DNA from: Gammaproteobacteria bacterium
GTDB lineage: Bacteria; Pseudomonadota; Gammaproteobacteria; UBA5335
Direction: 5' to 3'
DNA length: 6,823 nucleotides
Assembly: GCA_011620145.1 (NCBI GenBank)
Contig: WOZT01000079.1
Coordinates: 1-6,823, forward strand
The position numbers and the translations under genes were made by a program. The notes under the pieces are model-generated. The model was given only the letters and a program-made list of their open reading frames with translations. It was not told where the DNA came from and searched no databases. Below, piece after piece: positions 6,028 through 6,823 of the stretch. Each line of letters starts with the position of its first letter. Position 1 is the stretch's first letter.

Positions 6028-6816
6028 ATGCAGGTCAATCTGAAAACGCCTGAAGAACAGGAAAAAATGCGCGTGGCCGGCCGGCTGGCCGCGCGGGTAC
6101 TGGAGATGATCGCTCCCCATGTGCAACCGGGGGTGACCACTGAGCAACTCGACCGCCTGTGCCACGATTATATCGTGGAGGAACAGCGCGCCATCCCCGC
6201 GCCGCTCAACTACAACGGCTTCCCCAAGTCCATCTGCACCTCGGTCAACCACGTGGTCTGCCACGGCATCCCGGGACCGAAGGTGCTCAAATCGGGCGAT
6301 ATCGTCAACCTGGACATCACCGTCATCAAGGATGGTTTCCACGGCGACACCAGCGCCATGTTCTTTGTCGGCGAGGGCTCGGTGCTGGCACGGCGATTGG
6401 TGCAGGTGACCCGGGAAGCCCTGTTCGTCGGCATCAACCTGGTCCGGCCGGGCGTGCGGCTGGGCGATATCGGCGCCGCCATCCAGGCCTATGTGGAGCG
6501 GGAGCGCTTCAGCGTGGTGCGGGAATATTGCGGCCATGGCATCGGCCGGGTGTTCCACGAGGATCCTCAAGTGCTGCACTACGGCACCCCCGGCACCGGC
6601 CTGATCCTGCAGGCCGGCATGTGTTTCACCATCGAGCCCATGGTCAACACCGGCAAACGCCAGGTGAAGCTGCTGCCCGACGGCTGGACCGTGGTCACCA
6701 AGGACCACAGCCTGTCGGCCCAATGGGAACACACCTTGCTGGTGACCGAAACCGGGCACGAAATCCTCACCCTGCGGTCTGACGAAGATGTGCTCCATCC
6801 CGGTCAGCCGGGATAA
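6028..6816 (+). CDS. map: Methionine aminopeptidase, type I
   Basis: This cytosolic metalloprotease removes the initiator Met from new proteins with a small second residue, after deformylation. From the ATG at 6028 it is 262 aa (E. coli 264). KTPEEQEKMRVAGRLAA (6-22) aligns with the E. coli N-terminus, which favours this start over the in-frame ATGs at 6013 and 6016 and a TTG at 5998; none has a strong ribosome site. Catalytic His79 sits in VVCHGIP. The five metal ligands are present: Asp96 (NLDIT), Asp107 (HGDTSAMF), His170 (CGHGIGRVFHE), Glu203 (FTIEPM) and Glu234 (WEHT). No N-terminal zinc-binding extension is seen, as expected for the short proteobacterial type Ia form. It is divergent from rpsB, so the two share a control region. 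A short inverted repeat overlaps its stop codon. Confidence 0.98.
   Translation: MQVNLKTPEEQEKMRVAGRLAARVLEMIAPHVQPGVTTEQLDRLCHDYIVEEQRAIPAPLNYNGFPKSICTSVNHVVCHGIPGPKVLKSGDIVNLDITVIKDGFHGDTSAMFFVGEGSVLARRLVQVTREALFVGINLVRPGVRLGDIGAAIQAYVERERFSVVREYCGHGIGRVFHEDPQVLHYGTPGTGLILQAGMCFTIEPMVNTGKRQVKLLPDGWTVVTKDHSLSAQWEHTLLVTETGHEILTLRSDEDVLHPGQPG
6797..6814 (+). repeat. Inverted repeat overlapping the map stop codon
   Basis: ATCCCGG at 6797-6803 is the perfect reverse complement of CCGGGAT at 6808-6814, with a TCAG loop. The last base is the T of the TAA stop. No T-run follows in the 9 bases left, so I do not call it an intrinsic terminator. It may be a 3'-end stabilising hairpin or chance in GC-rich DNA. 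Confidence 0.5.
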
Positions 6817-6823
6817 ACCCACT

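Noticed and set aside
5983..6822. A 279-codon minus-strand frame over map
   Set aside because: It is codon-aligned antisense to map, which has all five metal ligands in the plus frame. It is a shadow of GC-rich coding.
1..6823. A mobile element, CRISPR, defence system or other novel system
   Set aside because: All coding space is taken by conserved housekeeping genes in their normal order, the gaps are short, and I saw no long repeats, transposase motifs or composition break.

Overview
The window is a dense housekeeping locus from a GC-rich gammaproteobacterium. Seven genes read leftward on the minus strand in the order rpsB, tsf, pyrH, frr, uppS, cdsA, dxr (dxr runs off the left edge). One gene, map, reads rightward from the other side of the rpsB promoter. 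All eight products are recognisable from diagnostic motifs. The order map / rpsB-tsf-pyrH-frr-uppS-cdsA-dxr is the classic gammaproteobacterial arrangement. The rpsB promoter and the length of its leader also match the layout known from E. coli. I do not assign a genus.

Layout, right to left. Methionine aminopeptidase (map) occupies 6028-6816 on the plus strand. The region 5762-6027 is the divergent control region. It carries an extended -10 promoter for rpsB (5928-5938) and a structured leader of about 160 nt ending at the rpsB ATG, a strong candidate for the ribosomal protein S2 autoregulatory RNA. rpsB (S2) and tsf (EF-Ts) follow with a 39-nt gap, then an 87-nt gap with two competing hairpins before pyrH (UMP kinase). 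frr (ribosome recycling factor) starts 1 nt after the pyrH stop. After a 64-nt gap come uppS (undecaprenyl diphosphate synthase), cdsA (phosphatidate cytidylyltransferase) and dxr (DXP reductoisomerase), the last three linked by short gene overlaps.

Functionally the right half serves translation: S2, the EF-Tu nucleotide exchange factor, ribosome recycling, and removal of the initiator Met from new proteins. pyrH supplies UDP, the precursor of all other pyrimidine nucleotides. The left half serves the envelope: Dxr commits carbon to isoprenoids, UppS makes the C55 lipid carrier for peptidoglycan, and CdsA makes CDP-diacylglycerol for phospholipids. The cluster therefore couples growth of the translation machinery to growth of the envelope.

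I found no mobile element, CRISPR array, tRNA, rRNA, foreign-looking gene or novel gene system. The most interesting material is regulatory RNA: the rpsB leader with a possible pseudoknot, the tandem hairpins between tsf and pyrH, and an 11-nt repeat shared by two non-coding stretches of the rpsB-tsf operon. The long antisense reading frames are explained by codon bias.
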